Shown piece after piece: positions 1 to 7,307 of a stretch of 36,159 nt of DNA. Below the pieces are notes generated by a model. It saw nothing but the letters and a program-made list of their open reading frames with translations, was not told the DNA's origin and did not search any database. This DNA is from an uncultured Oscillibacter sp. (GTDB lineage Bacteria; Bacillota; Clostridia; Oscillospirales; Oscillospiraceae), in NCBI GenBank assembly GCA_947577075.1, contig CANPTW010000027.1:1-36159 (forward strand), given 5' to 3'. Position numbers and translations under genes: made by a program. The stretch's first letter is position 1; each line of letters begins with the position of its first letter.

Positions 1-433
1 CATAGGCCTCCTGGTTCGTCTCGGCGAACAGCATCAGCCAGCCCGCGTCCCGGACGGCCATGGCGTCGGAATGGTCGTTGTTGATGTTGATGGGGCCGGA
101 CAGCGCGCGGCAGGAAACCGCCAGGGTGATGGGCAGGCGGTCGGAAGCCGCCACGTACAGCATCTCGGCCATGTAGATCAGGCCGCAGGAGCTGGTGGCG
201 CTGATGGCCCGGCAGCCCGCTGCCTGCGCGCCGATGCAGGTGGACATGGCGGAGTGCTCGGATTCCACGGCGATGAAATCGGTATCGACTTCGCCGTTAT
301 CCACGTAGGCGGAGAAGTACTGGGGAATTTCCGTAGACGGCGTAATGGGGTATGCGCCCATGACGTCGGGGTTGATCTGCTTCATGGCATAGGCCACAGC
401 CTCGTTGCCGGACAGTCTCTCTCGAATGCTCAT
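1..433 (-). CDS. porA: 2-oxoacid:ferredoxin oxidoreductase, alpha subunit (N-terminal part)
   Basis: The gene is cut by the left edge, so only about the first 144 residues are present. The visible protein starts MSIRERLSGNEAVAYAMKQI and carries GAYPITPSTEI and AVESEHSAM, the conserved start of the pyrimidine-binding domain I of pyruvate/2-oxoacid:ferredoxin oxidoreductase alpha subunits. The enzyme oxidatively decarboxylates a 2-oxoacid to acyl-CoA and CO2 and reduces ferredoxin in the cytoplasm. It follows the delta subunit by about 15 bases, and the start ATG at 433 has a GGAGG-like site upstream. The beta (thiamine diphosphate) subunit is expected beyond the edge. The specificity (pyruvate, 2-oxobutyrate or a branched-chain acid) cannot be read from this fragment; the nearby methionine gamma-lyase makes 2-oxobutyrate plausible. 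Confidence 0.93.
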   Translation of the reverse strand, partial: MSIRERLSGNEAVAYAMKQINPDVMGAYPITPSTEIPQYFSAYVDNGEVDTDFIAVESEHSAMSTCIGAQAAGCRAISATSSCGLIYMAEMLYVAASDRLPITLAVSCRALSGPININNDHSDAMAVRDAGWLMLFAETNQEAY

Positions 434-448
434 TTATCTCACCCCTCC

Positions 449-757
449 TTATTTCTCGTCCTTGACCATGGTGATGGCCCCGAAGGGGCAGACATTGGCG
501 CAGATGCCGCAGCCCTTGCAGAAGAAGTAGTTGAAGTCCTCCCGCTTGCCGTCCTTGTTGACCGGAATGGACATGTCCGGGCACACCGGGGCGCACAGCA
601 GGCACTGCTTGCACTTGTCCATGTCCAGCACGGGCTTCATGGTCCGCCAGTCGCCGGTTTCCACGACTTCGGAGGTGCCGCCCTCAAAGATGGCGCCGCC
701 GGGGGTGATGTCCTTCCATGTGACCTGAGGGGTCATATCCTTCGCTAAATGGCTCAT
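449..757 (-). CDS. porD: 2-oxoacid:ferredoxin oxidoreductase, delta (2x[4Fe-4S] ferredoxin) subunit
   Basis: This 102-residue protein has two classic CxxCxxCxxxC motifs, Cys49/52/55/59 and Cys80/83/86/90, enough for two [4Fe-4S] clusters that pass electrons from the thiamine site to external ferredoxin. The length is usual for PorD. The start ATG at 757 overlaps the stop of the gamma subunit in an ATGA junction, so translation is probably coupled. The alpha gene follows directly. Subunit order gamma-delta-alpha(-beta) is the usual order of four-subunit 2-oxoacid oxidoreductases in anaerobes. Confidence 0.95.
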   Translation of the reverse strand: MSHLAKDMTPQVTWKDITPGGAIFEGGTSEVVETGDWRTMKPVLDMDKCKQCLLCAPVCPDMSIPVNKDGKREDFNYFFCKGCGICANVCPFGAITMVKDEK

Positions 758-1332
758 CCTTCCTTGACCTCCTCCATAGAGCGTTTCAGGGCCCGCATGT
801 TGCCCTCGATGACCTGGGGTTTCGTGGCGAACTTGTGCTTGAAGGACGCCTCCATATCGCTGATGAACTGGTCCGCCTCGACCACGCCGCTGACCTTCAC
901 GATGGCGGCCAGCATGGGGGTGTTGGGGAAGTTCTTGCCCAGCTCCTCTTCGGAAATCTTCCCGGCGTCGATGGTGCACACCCGGCCCTCGTAGCCCTTG
1001 AGCAGGGGGCGGAGCTCCGCGGGGGACTTGCCGGAGTTGATGACGATGGCGCCCTCTTTCTTCAAGCCCGCCGTCACGTCTACGGCGGAGATGAGCGTCT
1101 CGTCCACGACGACCACGTAGTCCGGCTCATAGATGTTGGAGTGGACCGTGCTCCGCTCGGAGCTGATGCGGTTGTACGCCGTGATGGGCGCGCCCATGCG
1201 CTCCGGGCCGTACTCCGGGAAGCCCTGGACGAACTTGCCCGTGTTGAACGCCGCGTCCGCCAGCAGCAGGGACGCCGTCTTCGCGCCCTGGCCTCCACGG
1301 CCGTGCCAGCGGATTTCTACGATGTCTTTCAT
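754..1332 (-). CDS. porC: 2-oxoacid:ferredoxin oxidoreductase, gamma subunit
   Basis: A 192-residue protein with the GRGGQG motif at residues 11-16 and a following QGFPEYGPERMGAP segment, both hallmarks of the gamma subunit (the catalytic-domain partner of PorA). A GAGGAG ribosome site lies 8 bases before the ATG at 1332. It is the first gene of the por set. It lies 113 bases downstream of the AGCS symporter gene on the same strand, with no convincing terminator between them, so read-through from the symporter is possible. By context the complex could use pyruvate or the 2-oxobutyrate made by methionine gamma-lyase; sequence alone does not decide. Confidence 0.94.
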   Translation of the reverse strand: MKDIVEIRWHGRGGQGAKTASLLLADAAFNTGKFVQGFPEYGPERMGAPITAYNRISSERSTVHSNIYEPDYVVVVDETLISAVDVTAGLKKEGAIVINSGKSPAELRPLLKGYEGRVCTIDAGKISEEELGKNFPNTPMLAAIVKVSGVVEADQFISDMEASFKHKFATKPQVIEGNMRALKRSMEEVKEG

Positions 1333-1445
1333 CCTTGTTTCTCCTCTCGTCGGACCTGTGGCCCGGTTTTCCCTGCTTACTTGCAGGCAGAGATGGTTTT
1401 ATTTTCTCACAGCAGCTTTTCAGCAGTTCCCGCACCGCATTATAC

Positions 1446-2837
1446 TCATTTCGACGCCTTTTTTGCTTCCCTGGCTATACGATCCGCGGGCAGGGCAACA
1501 CTGTAAAAATCATCTTTAATCTGCACAACTTCCTTGCTCAACAACAAGATACCGATTAGATTGGGAATAATCATCAGACCATTGGCGGTGTCCGCCAAAT
1601 CCCACGCAATACCCAAGGTAGTATAAGAACCAATCATGATGAAAATCAACCATAAAATTTTCAGTATTGGTTTGCACTTAATCCCCCAAAGCGATACGCC
1701 CGCCTTTTCAACGTAGTTGTACCAACTGATTAAGCAGGAAAACCCAAAGAGCATCACCGCGCCCAGCACAACATAGGACCCCCAATTCCCAGGCAGCATG
1801 GCGTCAAATGCCCGCATGGTCAATGCTGCTCCGTCGATACCGGAATCCCACAGGCCGGACATAACAACGGTCAATCCTGAGATGGTGCAGACAACAAAGG
1901 TATCCACAAAAGTCTCCAGAGGGCCCCAAACAGCCTGTTCCCCGGGGGAGTTTACTTTGGCGGAAGCATGGGTAATGGCCGCAGTACCCACGCCGGCCTC
2001 GTTGGAAAAAATTCCGCGAGCCAGTCCGTACCTCATAACCATAGCGACGGAAGCTCCGGCAAAACCGCCTCCGGCAGCTTGGGGATTGAAAGCTAAAGTA
2101 AAGATCTGAGAAATAGCGGAAGGCAGCTGCCCAATGTTCAAAACGATTACCATCAGGCCGCACAGGAGATACGCACCGGCCATAAAGGGAGACAGTAATC
2201 CACACACTTCTCCAATGCGGGTAATGCCGCCGAAAATAACAACGCCTGTCAGTATAGCAAAGAAGCCGCCACAAATCAGCGGGTTAAATCCAAACTGCTC
2301 GTTTAAAGCAGCCGCCATGGTGTTGGTATCCACCACCGCGGAAATCATAAACCCTGCAAAAATCATAAAACAGGCAAACAGCGCACCCAGCCACTTTTGG
2401 TTCAGCCCCTTGGAGAGATAATACATAGGGCCGCCGGCCCAGGAGCCATCGGGCATTTTTTCCCGGTATTTAATGCCGAGTCCTATCTCAGCGAATTTCG
2501 TCGCCATTCCAACCAGTGCCGCTAAAGTCATCCAGAACATAGCGCCAGGGCCGCCAAGTACAATGGCGGTAGCCACGCCGGCAATATTGCCGGATCCAAC
2601 TACGGCCGAAACAGATATCATAGCCGCCTGGAAGGAGGTAATATCTCCGTCTCCAGCCGTGTCCTTTTGGGTAAACGCTTTCACATAGGTTTGGCGGATT
2701 AGAAATCCCCAGTTGCGAAACTGTATTCCTTTTAAGACAATGGTCAAATAGAGGCCAACGCCCATGAGCAAAACAATGCAGGGGACACCCCATACAAAGT
2801 CGTTAATGTAGCTGTTGATCGTTCCGATAAGTTCCAT
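1446..2837 (-). CDS. AGCS-family sodium:amino-acid symporter
   Basis: A 463-residue, strongly hydrophobic membrane protein with about 10-11 predicted helices. Signature stretches of the alanine/glycine:cation symporter family are visible: VVGSGNIAGVATAI near residue 80, WAGGPMYYLSKGL near 133 and RGIFSNEAGVGTAAI near 280. It imports a small neutral amino acid with Na+. The ATG at 2837 has AGGAGG seven bases upstream. It sits between methionine gamma-lyase (upstream, same strand) and the por genes (downstream), so methionine or another lyase substrate is a reasonable but unproven cargo; family members usually carry alanine or glycine. The length is typical and no defects are seen. Confidence 0.93.
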   Translation of the reverse strand: MELIGTINSYINDFVWGVPCIVLLMGVGLYLTIVLKGIQFRNWGFLIRQTYVKAFTQKDTAGDGDITSFQAAMISVSAVVGSGNIAGVATAIVLGGPGAMFWMTLAALVGMATKFAEIGLGIKYREKMPDGSWAGGPMYYLSKGLNQKWLGALFACFMIFAGFMISAVVDTNTMAAALNEQFGFNPLICGGFFAILTGVVIFGGITRIGEVCGLLSPFMAGAYLLCGLMVIVLNIGQLPSAISQIFTLAFNPQAAGGGFAGASVAMVMRYGLARGIFSNEAGVGTAAITHASAKVNSPGEQAVWGPLETFVDTFVVCTISGLTVVMSGLWDSGIDGAALTMRAFDAMLPGNWGSYVVLGAVMLFGFSCLISWYNYVEKAGVSLWGIKCKPILKILWLIFIMIGSYTTLGIAWDLADTANGLMIIPNLIGILLLSKEVVQIKDDFYSVALPADRIAREAKKASK

Positions 2838-3376
2838 GTGGTTTCCTCCTAGTGAAGTACAGAATTCCGGATTTGCAAATTGCTTATGGTGCTGAGAATT
2901 CGAGAATCAGGAAATAGGGAAATCACTCATTTTCCATAAAAGCCGGCAAATTTCCAAAATTTTCAGATATTCACTCTCGTTGCATACAAGATATCGGTTT
3001 GCTGCGTGGGAATATCTTCCATATTGCTGGCTGTTTGGACGACATGGAGAATACGGAAAGCCCGCCGTTAAAAGACTGCGGACCCGGCGTGCGGGTCCGC
3101 CATGGTTAATCAGCGAATTATTGAAGGAGGGAACGAGGAAAAGACTGCGGCAGAGGGGCGTGGCACCGCTTTCGAACCGATGAGTCGGTTAGTTGGGGCC
3201 CTGTCCCCCCGGCAACAGTCTTTTCCGCTTTCCCCGCAACGCTTCAAAAGAGATTTATAAAGGAATCCGTGAGCGGCTTTCACCGTAGTCCAGCAAAGAA
3301 AAAGTGGCTGCACAGTTGTAACGTGCACAAAGTTTTATTTTACTCGCTGTAAGCCATTCGTTTATTTGCCCTGTGC
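2838..3376. other. 539-base intergenic region between methionine gamma-lyase and the symporter
   Basis: There is no convincing protein-coding gene here; the short open frames lack ribosome sites. The symporter-proximal third is AT-rich and must hold its promoter, though no clear -35/-10 pair stands out. Positions 3070-3230 hold strong inverted repeats (separate entry). At about 3300-3330 a weak stem (TGCAC/GTGCA) is followed, on the minus strand, by a T-rich stretch and could be the terminator of the lyase gene. Confidence 0.5.
3070..3228. repeat. Structured intergenic element with an 11-bp closing inverted repeat
   Basis: GGAAAAGACTG at 3137-3147 is exactly complementary to CAGTCTTTTCC at 3216-3226. 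Inside lie further stems: AACCGA/TCGGTT (3175-3190) and GGGG/CCCC (about 3195-3208). The word AAAAGACTGCGG also occurs upstream at about 3071-3082, followed by a hairpin CGGACCC/GGGTCCG. On the plus strand the core contains GGCGTGGCACCGC, resembling the T-box consensus (GGTGGNACCGCG), but no plus-strand gene follows and no specifier stem was recognised. It could be a decayed T-box leader, a repeat element or an unknown structured RNA. Confidence 0.45.
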
Positions 3377-4573
3377 TTAGATAAGTGCCAGCGCCTGGTC
3401 CAGGTCGGCAATCAGATCATCCACATCCTCAATGCCGACGGAAAGACGCACCTGGCCATCGAAGATCTCGGAAGCATGGCGCTCTTCGGGCGTCATGTCA
3501 AAGTGGCTCATAGAAGGAGAGTGTTGAATCAGGGAATCTACGTTGCCCAGGCTGGTGGCCAGGCTGAACACTTTTACGTTGTTCATTACGGTGCGGACCG
3601 CATCCATGCCCCCCTTGATATCCACGCTCATCATGCCGCCGAAGCCGCCATGCATTTGCTTCTTGGCAATTTCATGAGTCGGATGGCTCTCCAGGCCGGG
3701 ATAATACACCCGGTCGACCTTAGGATGCTTTTCCAGGTGGCGCGCCACTTTCATGGCGTTCTCGCAATGGCGCTCCATGCGCACGCCCAGAGTTTTCATA
3801 CCCTGCATCAGCTGCCAGGCGGCGAAGGGGTCCAAAACAGCGCCGAAGCACTGGAGATAGGGCATCCGGCAGTGGTCGATGCGCTCCTTGGCCCCGGCGA
3901 TAACGCCGGCGGTGACCGTGCCATGTCCGTTGAGGTATTTGGTGGCACTGTGGACCACCAGATCGGCGCCCAGATCCAAGGGATTCTGGAGATAAGGAGA
4001 AGCAAAGGTACTGTCGACAATCATGGTAATGCCGGGGTGCTTATGAACCGTCTGGGCAATGGCTGCGATATCGCTGATTTTCAGCGTGGGGTTTGCAGGA
4101 GTTTCCACATAGACCAGGGAGGTGTTGGGCTGAATGGCCTTTTCCACATTTTCCGCCTTGGTGGTGTCCACGCGGGTATAGGTAACGCCCAGATTCGTCA
4201 GCACCTTAGCAAACAGGGCGTAAGAGCAGCCGTAAATCACGTCGCCGAACACGACATGGTCGCCGGCTTTTACGATGCTCATTACTGCGGTGGAAATGGC
4301 GCCCAGGCCGGAGGCCAGGGCGAGAGCCGCCTCCGCATGCTCCAGATGGGCAATCTTGCGTTCCAGCTCATCGCAGTTGGGGTTGGCAAACCGGGTATAG
4401 GAGAAGCCGGCGTCGGCATGCTGGTTCAGATAAACCGCGGCATCAAAGTTATCCAGCACATAGGTGCTGGTCTGATAAATGGGGCTGATATGTGCCATGG
4501 CAACCGGCTCGTAGGAACCCCACAGTTTGGCGTGCAGCTGCTCGGCATGCAGCAGATCGGTATTGATACTCAT
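3377..4573 (-). CDS. megL: Methionine gamma-lyase (Cys/Met metabolism PLP enzyme)
   Basis: A 398-residue fold-type-I PLP enzyme. The Schiff-base lysine is Lys212 in SATKYLNGH, with the upstream VDSTFASPYLQ and ASGLGAIST motifs of the Cys/Met metabolism family. Tyr114 and Cys116 in IYGCSYALF match the Tyr114/Cys116 pair that marks methionine gamma-lyase in Pseudomonas putida, which separates it from cystathionine lyases and synthases. The expected reaction is L-methionine to methanethiol, ammonia and 2-oxobutyrate. AGGAGT lies 8 bases before the ATG. It is divergent from a PucR-type regulator and upstream of an amino-acid symporter and 2-oxoacid oxidoreductase genes, which could take 2-oxobutyrate on to propionyl-CoA. 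Homocysteine or cysteine desulfhydrase side activity is possible. Confidence 0.87.
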   Translation of the reverse strand: MSINTDLLHAEQLHAKLWGSYEPVAMAHISPIYQTSTYVLDNFDAAVYLNQHADAGFSYTRFANPNCDELERKIAHLEHAEAALALASGLGAISTAVMSIVKAGDHVVFGDVIYGCSYALFAKVLTNLGVTYTRVDTTKAENVEKAIQPNTSLVYVETPANPTLKISDIAAIAQTVHKHPGITMIVDSTFASPYLQNPLDLGADLVVHSATKYLNGHGTVTAGVIAGAKERIDHCRMPYLQCFGAVLDPFAAWQLMQGMKTLGVRMERHCENAMKVARHLEKHPKVDRVYYPGLESHPTHEIAKKQMHGGFGGMMSVDIKGGMDAVRTVMNNVKVFSLATSLGNVDSLIQHSPSMSHFDMTPEERHASEIFDGQVRLSVGIEDVDDLIADLDQALALI

Positions 4574-4603
4574 AACGAATCACTCCTGTTGTTTTTTAGT
4601 TCG

Positions 4604-4711
4604 TGTGCTTATGAAGAGAATACCAGAGACAGCTTCATTTCCGGCGCCAGGAAACCGAGCCTCTTTGTGGAACCTTCCCCCACTGTCAAACGCGAGTATT
4701 ACGTAAGCACA
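4604..4711 (-). promoter_or_regulatory. Structured 5' leader of the methionine gamma-lyase mRNA
   Basis: Read on the minus strand, the leader between the predicted promoter and the lyase start can fold into nested stems. An 8-bp closing stem pairs 4704-4711 with 4604-4611. A 5-bp stem pairs 4696-4700 with 4619-4623. GACAG/CTGTC pairs 4683-4687 with 4628-4632. Inside are two hairpins, 4667-4670 with 4680-4683 and 4638-4642 with 4650-4654 (the first shares one base with the GACAG/CTGTC stem). This gives a three-way-junction outline of about 108 bases ending 31 bases before the start codon. I do not recognise a known riboswitch consensus (no SAM-I core). It could be a metabolite-sensing leader or simply a stable untranslated region. 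Confidence 0.45.
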
Positions 4712-4716
4712 AAAAA

Positions 4717-4745
4717 ATGATAGCATGGAAAACCTTCAATTCCAA
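4717..4745 (-). promoter_or_regulatory. Predicted promoter of the methionine gamma-lyase gene
   Basis: On the minus strand, TTGGAA (4745-4740) and TATCAT (4722-4717) are separated by 17 bases, a fair sigma-70/SigA type promoter. It would give a leader of about 140 bases containing the nested stems described separately. The divergent regulator promoter lies only about 25 bases away, so one bound regulator could control both. Confidence 0.5.
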
Positions 4746-4769
4746 CTTACAAAATAGGAGAAAAAAACA

Positions 4770-4799
4770 TTGATCTCATCATATAAAATGTATTATAAT
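4770..4799 (+). promoter_or_regulatory. Predicted promoter of the PucR-type regulator gene
   Basis: TTGATC at 4770-4775 and a perfect TATAAT at 4794-4799 are separated by 18 bases, placing transcription start near 4806 and giving a short leader before the ATG at 4834. Confidence 0.6.
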
Positions 4800-4833
4800 A
4801 TTTGTATAAAGCCGGGAGAACGGGGAGGCCGTT

Positions 4834-6390
4834 ATGAACTACACATTAGCGGAGCTATTGCGGACCAGTGCTATCGAGGGGATCAAGCTGCTGACGGAAA
4901 GAAAAGACTTTGATCAGATATTCATTGAGTCTGTCTCTGTACAGGAATTGCCTGTGGAAGGCTTCATACGTAAAAACGAATTGGTTCTCTCCACAGCTGT
5001 CGGATGTCAGGAAAATGAGTCCAGGTTTTTTACGCTGATTCAGGAAGTTGGCCGGGCACAGCCCGCCGCTCTCCTGCTGGCTTTTCGAGACGAACAGTAT
5101 GAAGTGCCGCAGAGCGTCCTTGATTACGCGAATAAAATAGAATTAGCGCTGTTCTCCATTCCATGGGAACAGCGCTTCTCAGACATCCAATTTTCGATTA
5201 TCCAAAAGATTGAAAATAAAAAGCTGTTTGTGTACAGAGAGCTGCAAACCTCGCTCTTTAACGCTTTTTTTGATTCCGCCTCTTTGGCGGACGCCGTAAA
5301 GCTAATTGATAAAGCATTCCAGGCGCCGGTGCTGATTACAGACGAGAACCAGTGCCTGCTGGTTTCCAGCCGTGCTCTGCAGGAGGAGGAATACCCGCCG
5401 GACCAGGCTGAGGCTGAGATCTTCCTGAATGATGCGGTGGTTGGCCGCCTGTGTATTTTAGGGTCCGGTATGTTAGCGGAAACGGCGCCGGGAATTGCAG
5501 ACGTCAACATGCGGCTTAAAAAGTACATTTGTTTTCCCCTGTCTCTGTGGTTTAACCGAAAGAATATTGAAGACATGATGGTTGTCCGGTTGAAAAACGA
5601 TTTTATATGGAACCTGGCCACTCAGAATTATGACTCACTGGCGGATATGGCCCAGCAGGGGACGCGCCTGCATTTCAATCTGGACTGCCCCTATACATGC
5701 CTGGTGTTAAAGGCGGTTCCGCAGGGGGAGGGCCACGACACGGCAGCGTATTCCGCCGCGTCTGTTCACGCCAGTTCGCAGATTGAGAATATCCTGATCC
5801 AAACGGCAAAGGATTTCCGCTTAAGGGTGATGGCAGCCGCGCGGAGTTTGGATTTTATTGTCTTTTTGGAAAATCATTGTTCCCTTCCCGTGGAAAATAT
5901 TGACCGATACATAGACGGTGCAGAACGAAAATTTAAAAGCGCTTGCCCAGAGTATGTCTTTTATTGGGGGATTAGCGAAATCACGCTTAAACCGCCAACA
6001 TTCCATATGCTGTATCAAAACGCTTCGATTGCCCTGCAGTATTGCCTGACGGCATCTAGAAAGCAGTATCGTTTTACATATCGTGATACAAAGGAATTAC
6101 AGATTATATCCGCTCTGTCAAGAAGCGATACCGTGCGGAAAATTGCTGACGAGACGATCCGTTCATTGCGGGAGTATGATGTGTCCGCGGGAATCAATAT
6201 GATGGAAACGCTGACTACATTTATCAGATGCAACTATAATATCAGTTTAACTGCCCGTACACTGCACATCCATAGGCAGTCGCTGCTATATCGGTTGAAA
6301 AAGATAGAACAACTTACCGATATGTCTTTGAGCAATCATCAGGATTTGTTCCTTTTAGAGATATGTACGCATCTCTATTATCATTATTAA
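4834..6390 (+). CDS. PucR-family transcriptional regulator
   Basis: A 518-residue protein with the three-part plan of PucR regulators: an N-terminal PucR-type sensor domain (about residues 5-125), a central region of the CdaR GGDEF-like type, and a C-terminal helix-turn-helix of the PucR/HTH_30 type (about residues 455-510, containing LTARTLHIHRQSLLYRLKKI). Such regulators often respond to a catabolic substrate and activate a neighbouring operon. The ATG has GGGGAGG five bases upstream. It is transcribed away from methionine gamma-lyase with a shared 260-base promoter region, so the lyase, and perhaps the symporter and por genes, are the likely targets. The effector is not readable from sequence. 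Confidence 0.9.
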   Translation: MNYTLAELLRTSAIEGIKLLTERKDFDQIFIESVSVQELPVEGFIRKNELVLSTAVGCQENESRFFTLIQEVGRAQPAALLLAFRDEQYEVPQSVLDYANKIELALFSIPWEQRFSDIQFSIIQKIENKKLFVYRELQTSLFNAFFDSASLADAVKLIDKAFQAPVLITDENQCLLVSSRALQEEEYPPDQAEAEIFLNDAVVGRLCILGSGMLAETAPGIADVNMRLKKYICFPLSLWFNRKNIEDMMVVRLKNDFIWNLATQNYDSLADMAQQGTRLHFNLDCPYTCLVLKAVPQGEGHDTAAYSAASVHASSQIENILIQTAKDFRLRVMAAARSLDFIVFLENHCSLPVENIDRYIDGAERKFKSACPEYVFYWGISEITLKPPTFHMLYQNASIALQYCLTASRKQYRFTYRDTKELQIISALSRSDTVRKIADETIRSLREYDVSAGINMMETLTTFIRCNYNISLTARTLHIHRQSLLYRLKKIEQLTDMSLSNHQDLFLLEICTHLYYHY

Positions 6391-6392
6391 GG

Positions 6393-6435
6393 AACACCAG
6401 GACGAAAGGCAGCGCCTTCCGTCCTGGTGTTTCTT
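6393..6435 (+). terminator. Terminator after the PucR-type regulator
   Basis: Arms AACACCAGGACG and CGTCCTGGTGTT (12 bp) enclose a further AAGGC/GCCTT stem, followed by TTCTT. It begins two bases after the stop codon. The symmetry means it can also end transcription of the converging regulator gene at 6467. Confidence 0.85.
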
Positions 6436-6466
6436 AAAACGATAGGTTCTCCTGAAAAGGCTCCGG

Positions 6467-7153
6467 TCAGTTGGAGGGGGGAGAATCTTTCAGATAGTTG
6501 TACACTGTGTAGCGGGAGACGCCAAGCTCCTTCGCCACGATATTAACCGCACCGCGGATATTGAAGATGCTGCTGTTTTGAAGCTGCTGAACCACGAGGC
6601 GGTTTCGGTCGGTGGCGGAAAGGCCGCGGCAGGAGTTTGCCTCTTCCATGGCCTGGGCGATGGAGCGGTAGATTAATTGATCGATGTTTTCAATGTTGGA
6701 CGTCAACGGCTCCGCGATGCTCTCCGCGAGATCGTTGTCCACAACCGGGATAAAGTTGCGGATAAATTCGTGGAGCGGCACGGAGACATCGATGCTGATG
6801 CAAAGACATCCGATCAGATCGTGTCCCGGATTTCGAATCAGGTTGACAACGCATTTCAACGCGTGATCATCCGCCGTCTTTGAGTAATAGAGCCCGATGG
6901 TATTTTTTCCGCCGTGGTGCGCCTCGTCGGATACGGCGTCCGCCGCGAACTCCGGCATGGGCATGGCAATCTTCATTCCCACAATAGCACCGTTCTCGAC
7001 AGCTACGCATGGAAAGGATTCGTCCTCCGCCGAGTGTAAGGAGGCCACACAGTTGGGGCCGAATAACGTCACAATACCCGGAAGCAAAGCCGCGTATCCG
7101 TCCAGCAGCACACGGTCAAAGCTCGTAAAATTCGTTTTGATCTTCCTCTTCAT
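6467..7153 (-). CDS. YheO/DauR-like PAS-HTH transcriptional regulator
   Basis: A 228-residue protein with a YheO-like PAS domain (about residues 10-125, including NTIGLYYSK and the CLCISIDVS strand) and a C-terminal helix-turn-helix of the YheO/DauR type (about 165-225, with NIVAKELGVSRYTVYNYL). Known family members repress amino-acid or racemase/dehydrogenase catabolic genes. It lies downstream of the MmgE/PrpD gene on the same strand but beyond a strong terminator, so it is probably transcribed mainly by itself. By position it is the best candidate for a regulator of the TRAP/lyase divergent regulon, since that regulon contains no other regulator. The start at 7153 is preceded by GAGAGG at a rather long distance. 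Confidence 0.82.
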   Translation of the reverse strand: MKRKIKTNFTSFDRVLLDGYAALLPGIVTLFGPNCVASLHSAEDESFPCVAVENGAIVGMKIAMPMPEFAADAVSDEAHHGGKNTIGLYYSKTADDHALKCVVNLIRNPGHDLIGCLCISIDVSVPLHEFIRNFIPVVDNDLAESIAEPLTSNIENIDQLIYRSIAQAMEEANSCRGLSATDRNRLVVQQLQNSSIFNIRGAVNIVAKELGVSRYTVYNYLKDSPPSN

Positions 7154-7274
7154 TCCATATGCTACCTCTCATATTTATGCAAAGTAAAGTTCCGCTCAAC
7201 TTTGGAGCTATTATATCACTTTCAAAAAGAAAGACAAGCAGTTTCCGGCAAATCCCACAAAGATTTTCCAAAGG

Positions 7275-7303
7275 AAAAGCAGGTGATACATTCACCTGCT
7301 TTT
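7275..7303 (-). terminator. Terminator after the MmgE/PrpD gene
   Basis: A perfect 12-bp stem, AAAAGCAGGTGA/TCACCTGCTTTT with a 5-base loop, immediately follows the stop codon of the MmgE/PrpD gene. The AAAA/TTTT ends let it work in either direction. It separates the TRAP-MmgE/PrpD operon from the YheO-like regulator. Confidence 0.85.
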
Positions 7304-7307
7304 CTTT

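Noticed and set aside
71..748. A 225-codon open frame on the plus strand
   Set aside because: It is antisense to the por alpha and delta genes and is His/Gly/Ala-rich without family motifs.
3150..3215. Functional T-box riboswitch
   Set aside because: The core word resembles a T-box, but no specifier stem was found and no gene lies downstream on that strand; reported only as a structured element.
3476..4720. A 414-codon open frame on the plus strand
   Set aside because: It is antisense to methionine gamma-lyase, whose PLP motifs are unmistakable.
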